From positions 414,488-478,487 of the forward strand of contig NZ_JAVHJU010000025.1 in the NCBI RefSeq assembly GCF_031082405.1: 64,000 bases of DNA. Reading direction: 5' to 3'. Under the pieces are notes generated by a model. It did not search any database and was not told the DNA's origin. It saw only the letters and a program-made list of their open reading frames with translations. Source of the DNA: Amycolatopsis sp. A133 (lineage in GTDB: Bacteria; Actinomycetota; Actinomycetes; Mycobacteriales; Pseudonocardiaceae). A program made the position numbers and the translations under genes. How positions within the stretch are numbered: position 1 is the first letter of the stretch; every line of letters begins with the position of its first letter. Shown piece by piece: positions 7,219 through 15,673 of this stretch.

Positions 7219-8400
7219 TCAGACAGAATCCAGCACGACTTCGAACGCCACCTCGGCGGCACCGAGCAGCCTGCCGTCGACGCCCAGCGCCGAGCTGACG
7301 ATCCGCGTGCCGCCGACCGCCCGGCTCACCAGGCTGCGCCGGCGCACCTCGGTGCCGACGTGCCGCAGCACCGCCTCCGGCAGCACCGTCAGCAGGTCGC
7401 CGAGGACCACCAGCTGCGGGCCCAGCAGGTTGACGATGTTGATCAGCCCCAGCGTCAGCCACTCGGCGAATTCCGCGAGCCGCGTCAGCGCCGCCTCCGG
7501 GTTCCGGCTCAGCTCGCGCAGCTCGAACAGGATCGCCCCGCGCGGGGTGTCCTCGGCCAGCCCGAGCGCCCGGCACAGCGCCGCCTCGCCGACCTCGGTC
7601 TCCCAGCAGCCGCTGCTGCCGCAGTAGCAGGGCCGCCCGTCCGGCCGGATCACCATGTGCCCGATCTCGCCGACGTACCCGGAGCCGCCGCGCAGCGCCG
7701 AACCTTCGGCGATGACGCCGCCGCCGACGCCGACGTCCGCCGAGATGTACACCACGTCGGACGCCCCGCGGGCCGCCCCGCGCAGGTGCTCGGCGACCGC
7801 GCCGAACTCGGCGTCGTTGCCGACCAGGATCGGGATCTGCAGCACCCCGCCGAGCCGGTCGCCGAGCGCGACGTCGGTCCAGCGCAGGTTGGGGGCCTCG
7901 TGCACGTACCCGTCCGCCCGCCGGACGACGCCGGGCACCGACACCCCGGCCGCCACCGGGGTCACGCCGAGGTCGCCGGCCAGGATGGCCGTCGACTCGA
8001 TGACGTGGGTGATGACCTCGCCGGGCTGCCCCATCCGGCCGCGCAGGTTCCAGCTGTTGCGGCCCAGGATCTGCCCGCCGAGCCCGACCAGGGCGATCGC
8101 GACGTGCTCGACCTGCAGGTCGACCGCGAGCACGACCGCCGCGTGGGGCTGGGGCAGGACCAGGAGCGAGGGGCGGCCCGCCCCTCGTCCCGGCCTCGGC
8201 ACCTTCTCCTCGACGACGCCGGCTTCGGCGAGCCCGTCGACGAGGGTTTTGATCGTGCTCCGGTTGAGCCCCAGCTCGGCGGCCAGGGTCGCCCGGGTGC
8301 TCGGCCCGCCGACGTGCAGCAGGCGGAGCAGGGTCGTGCGGTTGTGCCGGCGCACCTCGTCCGGTCGAGCAACGGGTGTGCTGGTCACGGGCTTTATCAT
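7219..8400 (-). CDS. ROK-family transcriptional regulator (Rok7B7/XylR-like)
   Basis: Sugar-responsive repressor or activator of 393 aa. An N-terminal winged helix-turn-helix (STRATLAAELGLNRSTIKTL) is followed by a ROK sugar-kinase-like domain with the zinc motif CYCGSSGCWETE and the glycine-rich YISADVGVGGGVIAEGSAL. ATG at 8400 starts just before the HTH region. It is the last gene of an operon xylF-xylG-xylH-ROK and begins 11 bp after xylH. Streptomyces coelicolor carries the same set (xylFGH with rok7B7), where the regulator controls xylose uptake and carbon catabolite repression. It probably binds the palindrome at 11999-12025. Confidence 0.88.
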   Translation of the reverse strand: MIKPVTSTPVARPDEVRRHNRTTLLRLLHVGGPSTRATLAAELGLNRSTIKTLVDGLAEAGVVEEKVPRPGRGAGRPSLLVLPQPHAAVVLAVDLQVEHVAIALVGLGGQILGRNSWNLRGRMGQPGEVITHVIESTAILAGDLGVTPVAAGVSVPGVVRRADGYVHEAPNLRWTDVALGDRLGGVLQIPILVGNDAEFGAVAEHLRGAARGASDVVYISADVGVGGGVIAEGSALRGGSGYVGEIGHMVIRPDGRPCYCGSSGCWETEVGEAALCRALGLAEDTPRGAILFELRELSRNPEAALTRLAEFAEWLTLGLINIVNLLGPQLVVLGDLLTVLPEAVLRHVGTEVRRRSLVSRAVGGTRIVSSALGVDGRLLGAAEVAFEVVLDSV

Positions 8401-8411
8401 TCCATGCTGGT

Positions 8412-9899
8412 TCAGCGCGACGACGCAGCCGCGCGGCGCCGGGACAGCGCGTCGACCGTGGCGGCGAGCAGCAGGACCAGGCCGGTGATGATGTTGACCA
8501 CCGCGGCCGGCTGCTTGAGCAGGCCGAGGCCGTTGATCACGACGGCGATCACGAGCCCGCCGACCACGGCGTCGGACACCCGGCCCTTGCCGCCGAACAG
8601 CGACGTGCCGCCGATGACGGCCGAGCCCACCGCGAACAGCAGCGTGTTCAGGCCACCGGACTGCGGGCTGACCGAGCCGACCTTCGACGCGGCGACGATG
8701 CCGCCGATGGCCGCGACCGCCGAGCCGATGACGAACACGCTCGCCCGGATCTTCGGCACGTCGATACCGGCGCGGCGGGCGGCTTCCTTGTTGCCGCCGA
8801 CCGCGTAGACGTACCGGCCGTACCGGGTGCGGTTGAGCACGTAGGTCCCGGCCACGAGCAGCACCAGCATGATCGGGATGACGTACGGGATACCCTCGAT
8901 CGTGACGACCGCCTTGTTCGGCGAGCGGTTGATCGTCAGCAGCCACGTGCCCACCGCCGACAGCACGACGAGCACACCGACCTTGACCATCACCAGCGCC
9001 GTCGGCTGGACGACCAGGCCGCGCTGCAGCCGCTTGAAGTGGCTGGTCAGGGTGATCACCGCGAACCCGCCGGCGGCGATGAGGAAGAAGATCCAGCTGC
9101 CCAGGATGTTCAGGTTGCCGTTGGCGATCTTGTACAGGACGTCCGAGTTGCTGATGCCGATCGTGCCGCCCTCACCGATGAACTGCAGCAGGACGCCCTG
9201 CCACACGATGAACAGCGCCAGCGTCACGACGAAGGACGGCATGCCGATCTTCGACACGAGGAAGCCGGTGATGCAGCCGATCGCGGTGCCGACGCAGATG
9301 GCCAGCAGGATCTCGAGCCAGGGGTTGGCGGGCACGCCGACCGCGACGATCAGCAGGCCGACCAGCGAAAGCCCGGCGCCGGCCCAGATCCGCTGGTAGG
9401 CCGACAGCAGCATGGCCACGGCGAGGACGCCGATGAACGTGATGAACACGCCGGTCCCCAGGCTGCCCAGCAAGTTGCCGGCGTGCACGTAGTGCAGTGC
9501 CATCACGGACGCGGCGACACCGGAGGCCACGCCGGCCGCCAGGTCGATCTCGCCGAGCAGCAGCACGAACACGATGCCCATCGCGATGATGATGACGCCC
9601 GCACCCTGCGGAAACACGTTGGCGATGTTGGCGAGGGTGAAGAAGTTGTCCGACAGCGCGCTGAACAGGATGACCAGCACGAGCAGGCCGAACAGCGACG
9701 GCAGCGCGCCGAGTTCACCGGCCCGCAGGCGGGCGAAGTAGTCGCGGACCGCTTCGCCGGTTGACATCGATGTCGTGTCGATGCCGAAGTCGGAGATCGC
9801 CCCGGTGGGGTTCTGGGTCTGCGCGAGCGCGTCGGCGGGAGTGCCGACCTCGTGCTTGGCAGGAGTTTCAGTCATTTCCGGTTCTTTCTTCCCGCTCAC
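8412..9899 (-). CDS. xylH: Sugar ABC transporter permease, XylH type
   Basis: Inner-membrane subunit of a CUT2-class importer, 495 aa with about 12 hydrophobic segments. The family hallmark GGNKEAARRAGIDV (loop contacting the ATPase) and the C-terminal SAVIGGTSLFGGKGRVSDA are both present. The N-terminal 50 residues are hydrophilic and longer than in RbsC, as in XylH proteins. GTG at 9899 overlaps the stop of the ATPase gene (GTGA); an internal ATG at 9875 is possible. Xylose as substrate rests on the match of the whole operon to xylFGH-rok7B7. Confidence 0.87.
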   Translation of the reverse strand: MSGKKEPEMTETPAKHEVGTPADALAQTQNPTGAISDFGIDTTSMSTGEAVRDYFARLRAGELGALPSLFGLLVLVILFSALSDNFFTLANIANVFPQGAGVIIIAMGIVFVLLLGEIDLAAGVASGVAASVMALHYVHAGNLLGSLGTGVFITFIGVLAVAMLLSAYQRIWAGAGLSLVGLLIVAVGVPANPWLEILLAICVGTAIGCITGFLVSKIGMPSFVVTLALFIVWQGVLLQFIGEGGTIGISNSDVLYKIANGNLNILGSWIFFLIAAGGFAVITLTSHFKRLQRGLVVQPTALVMVKVGVLVVLSAVGTWLLTINRSPNKAVVTIEGIPYVIPIMLVLLVAGTYVLNRTRYGRYVYAVGGNKEAARRAGIDVPKIRASVFVIGSAVAAIGGIVAASKVGSVSPQSGGLNTLLFAVGSAVIGGTSLFGGKGRVSDAVVGGLVIAVVINGLGLLKQPAAVVNIITGLVLLLAATVDALSRRRAAASSR

Positions 9900-10669
9900 A
9901 GGACCACGGCTTCGGGCCGGGCCAGGCCGAGGTCACCGGAGCGACCCGCGGTGATCAGCTCCACGACCTGGCCGTGGGAGACGTCCTTCGTGTGCACTTC
10001 GGCGACGAGCCGGCCGAGGTAGAGCACGGCGATGCGGTCGGCGACCTCGAACACGTCGGCCATGTTGTGGCTGATCAGCACGACCCCGAGGCCCTGCTCG
10101 GCCAGCCGGCGGACCAGGTCGAGCACCTGCCGGGTCTGCGCGACGCCGAGGGCCGCGGTCGGCTCGTCGAGCACGACGACCTTGCTGTTCCACAGCACCG
10201 ACTTCGCGATGGCGACGGTCTGCCGCTGGCCACCGGACAGCGAGGAGACCGGTGTGCGGACCGACTTCACGGTCCGGACCGACAGGGAGGCCAGCGTCTC
10301 GCGCGCGGCCTTTTCCATGCTGGCTTCGTCCAGCTTCCACGAACTGCCGCGCTCGCGGCCGAGGAACATGTTCTGGACGATGTCGAGGTTGTCGGCGAGC
10401 GCGAGGTCCTGGTAGACGACCTCGATGCCGAGCTCGGCGGCGTCCTTCGGGCCGCGGATGTGGGCGTCCTGCCCGTTGAACCGCACGGCCCCCGAGTCGT
10501 ACGGGTGAATGCCGGCGATGCACTTGACGAGCGTCGACTTGCCGGCGCCGTTGTCGCCGACCAGCGCGGTCACTTCGCCCGCACGCACGTCGAAGTCCAC
10601 GTCGTGGAGGACGTGGACGGGGCCGAAACTCTTGTTCAGGCCCTTGATCTCGAGGATGGGCTCACTCAT
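9896..10669 (-). CDS. xylG: Sugar ABC transporter ATP-binding protein, XylG type
   Basis: Energising ATPase of the importer, 257 aa. Walker A GDNGAGKST, Q-loop VVYQDLALADNL, signature LSGGQRQ, Walker B VVVLDEPTAAL and the switch His in VLISHNM are all visible. It has a single nucleotide-binding domain, unlike the two-domain RbsA/XylG of enterobacteria; this is usual in actinobacteria and implies a homodimer. ATG at 10669 sits about 10 nt after AGGAG and is preferred to ATG at 10678, which is too close. Overlaps the permease start. Confidence 0.88.
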   Translation of the reverse strand: MSEPILEIKGLNKSFGPVHVLHDVDFDVRAGEVTALVGDNGAGKSTLVKCIAGIHPYDSGAVRFNGQDAHIRGPKDAAELGIEVVYQDLALADNLDIVQNMFLGRERGSSWKLDEASMEKAARETLASLSVRTVKSVRTPVSSLSGGQRQTVAIAKSVLWNSKVVVLDEPTAALGVAQTRQVLDLVRRLAEQGLGVVLISHNMADVFEVADRIAVLYLGRLVAEVHTKDVSHGQVVELITAGRSGDLGLARPEAVVL

Positions 10670-10694
10670 GGCTGACATTTCTCCTGGGTGGGGA

Positions 10695-10735
10695 CCGGGC
10701 CGGGACGCGCCGTCGGGGTGCGCGTCCCGGCCCGG
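10695..10735 (-). promoter_or_regulatory. Intercistronic hairpin between xylF and xylG
   Basis: A perfect 16-bp stem (10695-10710 with 10720-10735; arm CCGGGCCGGGACGCGC) and 9-nt loop lie in the 90-bp gap between the binding-protein gene and the ATPase gene, without a T tract. Hairpins here commonly stabilise the binding-protein part of the message or partly terminate, giving an excess of binding protein. Function inferred. Confidence 0.6.
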
Positions 10736-10759
10736 CTGTTCATGGGGTGGTGCGGGGGC

Positions 10760-11899
10760 TCAGGAGATGCCGAGCGAGGTGCACTTGGCGGCGAGGTCGC
10801 CACCGCAGATCTCGGCCGCCTTCACGTAGCCCTGGGTCACGACGGTCTTGATGTCCTTCGCCAGGATCGTCGTCGGCGTGAGCAGCACCGACTTGATGTC
10901 GCGGTTGTTCTTCGGGTCGTGCAGCTTGCCGGTCGCGATGGCGTCGGCCGCGGCCTTGTCACCCTTGGCCAGCGCGGCCGCCAGCTTGGCGCTCGCCTCG
11001 GCCTCTTCCTTGATCGGCTTGAAGACGGTCATGTACTGCTCGCCGCGCATGACCGCCATCAGGCCGTCGGCGGTGGCGTCCTGGCCGGTGACCGGGATCT
11101 TGCCGTTCAGGCCGTTCTTCTTGAGGATGGTGATGACCGCGCCAGCCAGGCCGTCGTTCGCCGCGACGACGCCGTCGACCTTGCCGCCGTTGGCCTGGAA
11201 GATCTGCTCGAACGTCGTGCCGCCGAGCTGGTTGTCCCAGTCGTTGATCGGCTGCTTCTGGATCCGCTTCAGCGTGCCCGCCGTGACCAGCGGCTCGAGC
11301 ACGGAGTCCTGGCCCTTGGTGAACAGGGTCGCGTTGTTGTCGGTCGGGGCGCCCTCGATCTGGACGAAGCCGGCACCCTGCTTGTCCTTCAGCGCGTCCG
11401 CCATGGCCTGGCCCTGAAGCTGGCCGACCTTCTCGTTGTCGAACGAGACGTAGTACTCGGCGCTGCCGCCGAGGCTCGGGCGGTCGTAGTTGATGACCGG
11501 GATGCCCGCGGTCTTCGCCTTGGCCTCGACCGCGGCACCGACGGCCGGGTCGGACGGGGCGATGATCAGGACCTTGACGCCGGAGCTGATGAAGCCGTCG
11601 GCCAGCGTGGAGAACTTCTGGGCATCGCCCTGGGCGTTCTGGACGTCGGCGTCGAAGCCCTGGGCCGCGAGCGCGGCCTGCAGCATCGGCTTGTCGAAGG
11701 CTTCCCAGCGGGCGGAGCTGGCGGTCTCCGGCAGGATGACGCCGACCTTGCCGCTGGCGCCGCCACCGGCGGCCGGGGCGGACGAGGAAGCGGAGTTGCT
11801 CCCCGTGCCCCCGCTGTTCGAACTGTTGGTACCACAGGCGGTCAGCGCCAGGCCGGCGCTCACCGTCGCGGCGAGGAGGGTAAGGGTTCTGCTGCGCAT
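10760..11899 (-). CDS. xylF: Sugar ABC transporter substrate-binding lipoprotein, XylF type
   Basis: Extracytoplasmic receptor of the importer, 379 aa. ATG at 11899 gives a lipoprotein signal peptide with lipobox LTAC (Cys22), then a Ser/Gly/Ala-rich linker, then a periplasmic-binding-protein-like I domain. Seen: KVGVILPETASSARWEAFDK at the first strand, VLIIAPSDPAVGAAVEAK, and PVTGQDATADGLMAVMRGEQ, typical of XylF. GGAAGGA lies upstream of the start. First gene of the operon, so expression is set by the promoter and operator in 11900-12100. Confidence 0.88.
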   Translation of the reverse strand: MRSRTLTLLAATVSAGLALTACGTNSSNSGGTGSNSASSSAPAAGGGASGKVGVILPETASSARWEAFDKPMLQAALAAQGFDADVQNAQGDAQKFSTLADGFISSGVKVLIIAPSDPAVGAAVEAKAKTAGIPVINYDRPSLGGSAEYYVSFDNEKVGQLQGQAMADALKDKQGAGFVQIEGAPTDNNATLFTKGQDSVLEPLVTAGTLKRIQKQPINDWDNQLGGTTFEQIFQANGGKVDGVVAANDGLAGAVITILKKNGLNGKIPVTGQDATADGLMAVMRGEQYMTVFKPIKEEAEASAKLAAALAKGDKAAADAIATGKLHDPKNNRDIKSVLLTPTTILAKDIKTVVTQGYVKAAEICGGDLAAKCTSLGIS

Positions 11900-12462
11900 C
11901 CTCGTTCCTTCCGGATCCAAGCATTGGTGACGAGCGGCCGTCGGCGTGTGCCTCGGGCCAGCGCGGCGGCGATCCGGGGAGGCCCGGCGCACCGTCGCGC
12001 ATATGTTGTGGGCGACAACATATGCCGCTGAGCGGCTGCGGGGAAGATAGCTGGATCGATTAAATGACACCAATTGGACACGGTTCGGCAACACGGGCTG
12101 AACCTCGCCCGGAAAGAGTAGATCCGCTGACGATGTGATCGCCAGCACTCACGGTCTGTTACATCCAGGTTTCATGAGGCCGTGACACTACTCCGGTCGT
12201 GTGCACCCAGCGCAACCCGTGGCGAACCCACGGCCCGGTCCCGCGATTGGTCGCCGGCTGGCGAAGTCCGGCGGCCGACGTGCCCGGAAGGCCCTTCGGC
12301 GGGGGTCGGAGGGGCAGCCGGCGGGCTACATGTCCGGCACGGACCGTCACGAGGATGTGGAACGTCGGGGTCGGCCCGGCGGAAACGGACAGTGATGGCC
12401 GAGTTCAGCCTGCTGGGCGACACCGAGGCGCCTCGGACCGGGCTGCGCGGAGACCGCCCGGC
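11900..12462. other. Gene-free upstream region of the xyl operon
   Basis: This 563-bp stretch separates xylF from the 3' end of the helicase gene. Its one clear element is the palindrome at 11999-12025. Open frames present on both strands (for example 12159-12350 minus) have no start signals or recognisable protein features. Confidence 0.6.
11999..12025. promoter_or_regulatory. Probable ROK-regulator operator
   Basis: Perfect 11-bp inverted repeat GCATATGTTGT - 5 nt - ACAACATATGC, 100 bp upstream of the xylF start and strikingly AT-rich for this genome. Position and symmetry fit an operator for the ROK protein at the end of the operon; binding is inferred. Confidence 0.72.
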
Positions 12463-14196
12463 CTACCAGGACCGCAGGGTGACGATCCGCTCTTCGAGCT
12501 GTTCGACGGTCGCCATCGCGGTCGGCGGCCCGCCGCAGACCCGCCGCAGCTCGTTGTGGATCGCGCCGTGCGGCTTCTTGGTCCGGTGGTGGTACATCCC
12601 CACCAGCGCGTTCAGCTCCTTGCGCAGCGCACCGAGGCGCTCACTCACCGACGCCGGGCGCGCCGGCGGGGGCGCTGCCTCTTTCGCGGGCTTGCGGCGC
12701 TTCTCGTCCGCGACCTGCTCTTCCTGCCGCTTCCGCAGCAGCGCGCGGACCTGGTCGGGCTCCAGGAGCCCCGGCAGGCCCAGGTACTCCTGCTCCTCGT
12801 CGGACCCCGAGAACACCGCCGTGCCGAAGGAGTTGCCGTCGTAGATGACCTGGTCGAGCTCGGCCGAGGCGCCCAGCGACGTGAACGCCTTCTCCTCCTC
12901 GCCCGGCTCGTCCTCGGTGCGGTTGGCCTGGGCGAGGAGCTCGTCCTCCCAGCCTTCCTTCTCCCGGTGCGGCTTGCCGAGCACGTGGTCGCGCTGCGCC
13001 TCCAGCTCGCTGGCCAGCTCCAGCAGCACCGGCACCGACGGCAGGAACACGCTCGCCGTCTCGCCCTTCTTGCGCGCCCGCACGTAGCGGCCGATCGCCT
13101 GGGCGAAGAACAGCGGGGTCGACGCGCTCGTCGCGTACACGCCCACCGCCAGGCGCGGGACGTCGACGCCCTCCGAGACCATCCGGACCGCGACGATCCA
13201 GCGCTCGTTCGTCTCGGAGAACTCCTTGATCCGGCCCGAGGCCTTCGGGTCGTCCGAGAGCACCAGCGTCGGCATCTCGCCCGAGAGGCGTTCCAGGATC
13301 TTCGCGTACGCCCGGGCCGTCTCCTGGTCGGTGGCGATGACCAGGCCGCCCGCGTCCGGCACGCTCTGGCGGACCTGCGACAGCCGCGTGTCGGCGGCCT
13401 GCAGCACCGCCGGGATCCACTCGCCCGCCGGGTCGAGCGCCGTGCGCCACGCCCGGGCGTTCTGCTCCGCGGTCAGCGGCTCGCCGAGGCGCGCGGTGAA
13501 CTCCTCGCCCGCGCTCGTGCGCCAGGAGGCCTCGCCCGAATAGGCGAGGAAGACGACCGGCCGGACCACGCCGTCGGCCAGCGCGTCCGCGTAGCCGTAC
13601 GAGTGGTCGGCCTTGCTGCGCTGGAAGCCGCCGGCGTCCGGCTCGTAGGTCACGAACGGGATGGCCGAGTCGTCGGACCGGAACGGCGTCCCGGTCAGCG
13701 ACAGGCGCCGCACGGCCGGGGTGAAGGCCTCGCGGATCGCGTCACCCCAGGACTTCGCGTCGCCGCCGTGGTGGATCTCGTCGAGGATCACCAGCGTCTT
13801 GCGGTTCTCGGTGCGGACCCGGTGCAACGTCGGGTGCGCCGCGACCTGCGCGTACGTCAGGGCGACGCCGTTGTAGTCCGAAGACGTGACGCCGGTGGTG
13901 TTGCGGAAGTTCGAGTCGATCTGGATCCCGGCCGCCGCCGCCGACGCAGCCCACTGGTGCTTGAGGTGCTCGGTCGGGGTGACGATGGTGACCGCCTCGA
14001 TCGTGCGGTCGGACAGCAGCTCCGCGGCGATCCGCAGGCCGAACACCGTCTTGCCGGCCCCCGGCGTCGCCACCGCGAGGAAGTCCTTCGGCTTCGTCGT
14101 CAGGTACTTCGTGAGCGCCCGGCGCTGCCACGCCCGCAGCGGGCGCGCGGTCGAGTCCTTCTCCGCGGGAGGTGCCCCGAGCTGCGTCCCCGTCAT
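12463..14196 (-). CDS. DEAD/DEAH-box (SF2) helicase
   Basis: Cytoplasmic ATP-dependent helicase of 577 aa with both RecA-like domains. Motif I ATPGAGKT (residues 43-50), motif II LDEIHH, motif III SLTGTPFR, motif V-like VRMVSEGVDVP and motif VI QAIGRYVRARKKGE are visible. The last 150 residues form a charged extension (KRQEEQVADEKRRKPAKE). Resembles the conserved actinobacterial helicase related to the XPB/RadD group; its nucleic-acid substrate is not known. Divergent from the YihY gene, with 226 bp between them. Confidence 0.87.
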   Translation of the reverse strand: MTGTQLGAPPAEKDSTARPLRAWQRRALTKYLTTKPKDFLAVATPGAGKTVFGLRIAAELLSDRTIEAVTIVTPTEHLKHQWAASAAAAGIQIDSNFRNTTGVTSSDYNGVALTYAQVAAHPTLHRVRTENRKTLVILDEIHHGGDAKSWGDAIREAFTPAVRRLSLTGTPFRSDDSAIPFVTYEPDAGGFQRSKADHSYGYADALADGVVRPVVFLAYSGEASWRTSAGEEFTARLGEPLTAEQNARAWRTALDPAGEWIPAVLQAADTRLSQVRQSVPDAGGLVIATDQETARAYAKILERLSGEMPTLVLSDDPKASGRIKEFSETNERWIVAVRMVSEGVDVPRLAVGVYATSASTPLFFAQAIGRYVRARKKGETASVFLPSVPVLLELASELEAQRDHVLGKPHREKEGWEDELLAQANRTEDEPGEEEKAFTSLGASAELDQVIYDGNSFGTAVFSGSDEEQEYLGLPGLLEPDQVRALLRKRQEEQVADEKRRKPAKEAAPPPARPASVSERLGALRKELNALVGMYHHRTKKPHGAIHNELRRVCGGPPTAMATVEQLEERIVTLRSW

Positions 14197-14422
14197 CGCC
14201 GGTCCTCCCCCTCACTCATGCCTTTGACGTGCGAAAACCCTCACTGTGGTACCGGCTGCTGCTGCATTGAGCTGCCGGCGACTTGCGGTGAGGGCACTGG
14301 AGCGAGTCTACCGGCCGGGTCCGACAGTTCCCCGCACCGGCACGGGTGATGTCCCCCGACACGCCCGGCCGCAGGGGGTTTGACGAGCCAAATCAGCACG
14401 GATGGACCATGCTGGACACGTC

Positions 14423-15586
14423 ATGGGTGAGGTGCAGCCGTCCGCAGCGACGAAGGTGGCCCGCAAGGGGCCGTGGCGCCTGCTCACGCGCACGCTCGGC
14501 AAGGCGTGGGGCGGCAACATCTTCTCCGAGGCCGCCGAAGCGGCGTTCTGGCAGACGCTGTCGCTGCCGCCGCTGCTGCTCGGCCTGCTGGGCTCGCTGG
14601 GTTTCGTCGGCGAGTGGTTCGGCAGCGGCGTCGTCACGGCCGTGCACGACCGCATCATCGGCTTCTGCCGGACGGTGTTCAGCTCGAACGCCGTCCAGGA
14701 CATCATCGAACCGACCGTGAACAGCATCCTCACCGTCGGCAAGGGCGAGATCGTCTCGATCGGCTTCCTCATCTCGCTGTGGGCGGGTTCGTCGGCGATG
14801 TCGTCGTTCGTGGACGCGATCACCGTCGCGCACGACCAGTACGGCGTCCGCAACGACGTCTGGCAGCGGATCTTCGCGCTCCTGCTGTACCTGTGCGGCC
14901 TGGTCATCCTGGTGGTCGGGCTGCCGCTGCTGGCGATCGGCCCGGACCTGCTGCCGGAGTTCTTCCCGGCCGAGTGGCGCCCGACCGTGACGTCGTGGGT
15001 GAGCGCGCTGTACTTCCCCGCGCTCGGCGCGATGATCACCCTCGCGCTGACCACGCTGTACAAGCTCGCGCTGCCGCGGAAGCTGCCGTGGCACCGCGGG
15101 CTGCCCGGCGCGGTGCTCGCCATGGTCGTGTTCCTGCTGTCCTCGGTCGGCCTGCGCGTCTACCTGAACTGGATCACCAAGACCGGCTACACCTACGGCG
15201 CGCTGGCCGCGCCGATCGCGTTCCTGCTGCTGATGTTCTTCATCGGGCTGGCCGTGGTCGGCGGCGCGTACTTCAACAGCGCGATCCAGGAGCTGTGGCC
15301 GGCGAAGGCGACCCGGCGGCAGCGGCGCAAGTGGCGGCGGCTGGAGATGGAACGCGCCGCGGAGCGGCTGCGCTCGGAAGAAGGCCGCAAGCTGTGGGAC
15401 CGCTCGACCACGCCGCTGCGGCGCCCGCGCGCCGACGACGTCTCCCCCAACGGTGACGAGCCGTCCGGGCCTTCCGAGCCGTCCGAAGAGGACACCTCGT
15501 CACCGAGCGCGCCGGAACCGGCACCCAGCGCAGCTCAGGGGCGAAGGTCCACCGAAGGGACGACCCGGAATCCACCCCCAGGCTGA
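14423..15586 (+). CDS. YihY/BrkB-family inner-membrane protein
   Basis: Polytopic membrane protein of 387 aa with six main hydrophobic segments; the family hallmark EAAEAAFWQTLSLPPLLLGL occurs near the N terminus and AALAAP-like GALAAPIAFLLLMFFIGLAVV near residue 270. The C-terminal 100 residues are hydrophilic, first Arg-rich (RRQRRKWRRLEMERA), then Ser/Pro/Glu-rich. Often annotated as ribonuclease BN, which is a historical error; the true role is unknown. The start is taken at ATG 14423; ATG 14402 is also in frame. Confidence 0.85.
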   Translation: MGEVQPSAATKVARKGPWRLLTRTLGKAWGGNIFSEAAEAAFWQTLSLPPLLLGLLGSLGFVGEWFGSGVVTAVHDRIIGFCRTVFSSNAVQDIIEPTVNSILTVGKGEIVSIGFLISLWAGSSAMSSFVDAITVAHDQYGVRNDVWQRIFALLLYLCGLVILVVGLPLLAIGPDLLPEFFPAEWRPTVTSWVSALYFPALGAMITLALTTLYKLALPRKLPWHRGLPGAVLAMVVFLLSSVGLRVYLNWITKTGYTYGALAAPIAFLLLMFFIGLAVVGGAYFNSAIQELWPAKATRRQRRKWRRLEMERAAERLRSEEGRKLWDRSTTPLRRPRADDVSPNGDEPSGPSEPSEEDTSSPSAPEPAPSAAQGRRSTEGTTRNPPPG

Positions 15587-15673
15587 GTCGCTCCTCAGCA
15601 ACGCCGTGAAAGGCTCTGCCGGTCACCGACGCGGCACCGGTCGCCGCGTTGTTTCCGAGGGGGTTTCCACACC

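Noticed and set aside
12199..14349. 716-codon plus-strand frame opposite the helicase
   Set aside because: Antisense to a helicase with all motifs; composition typical of a shadow frame.
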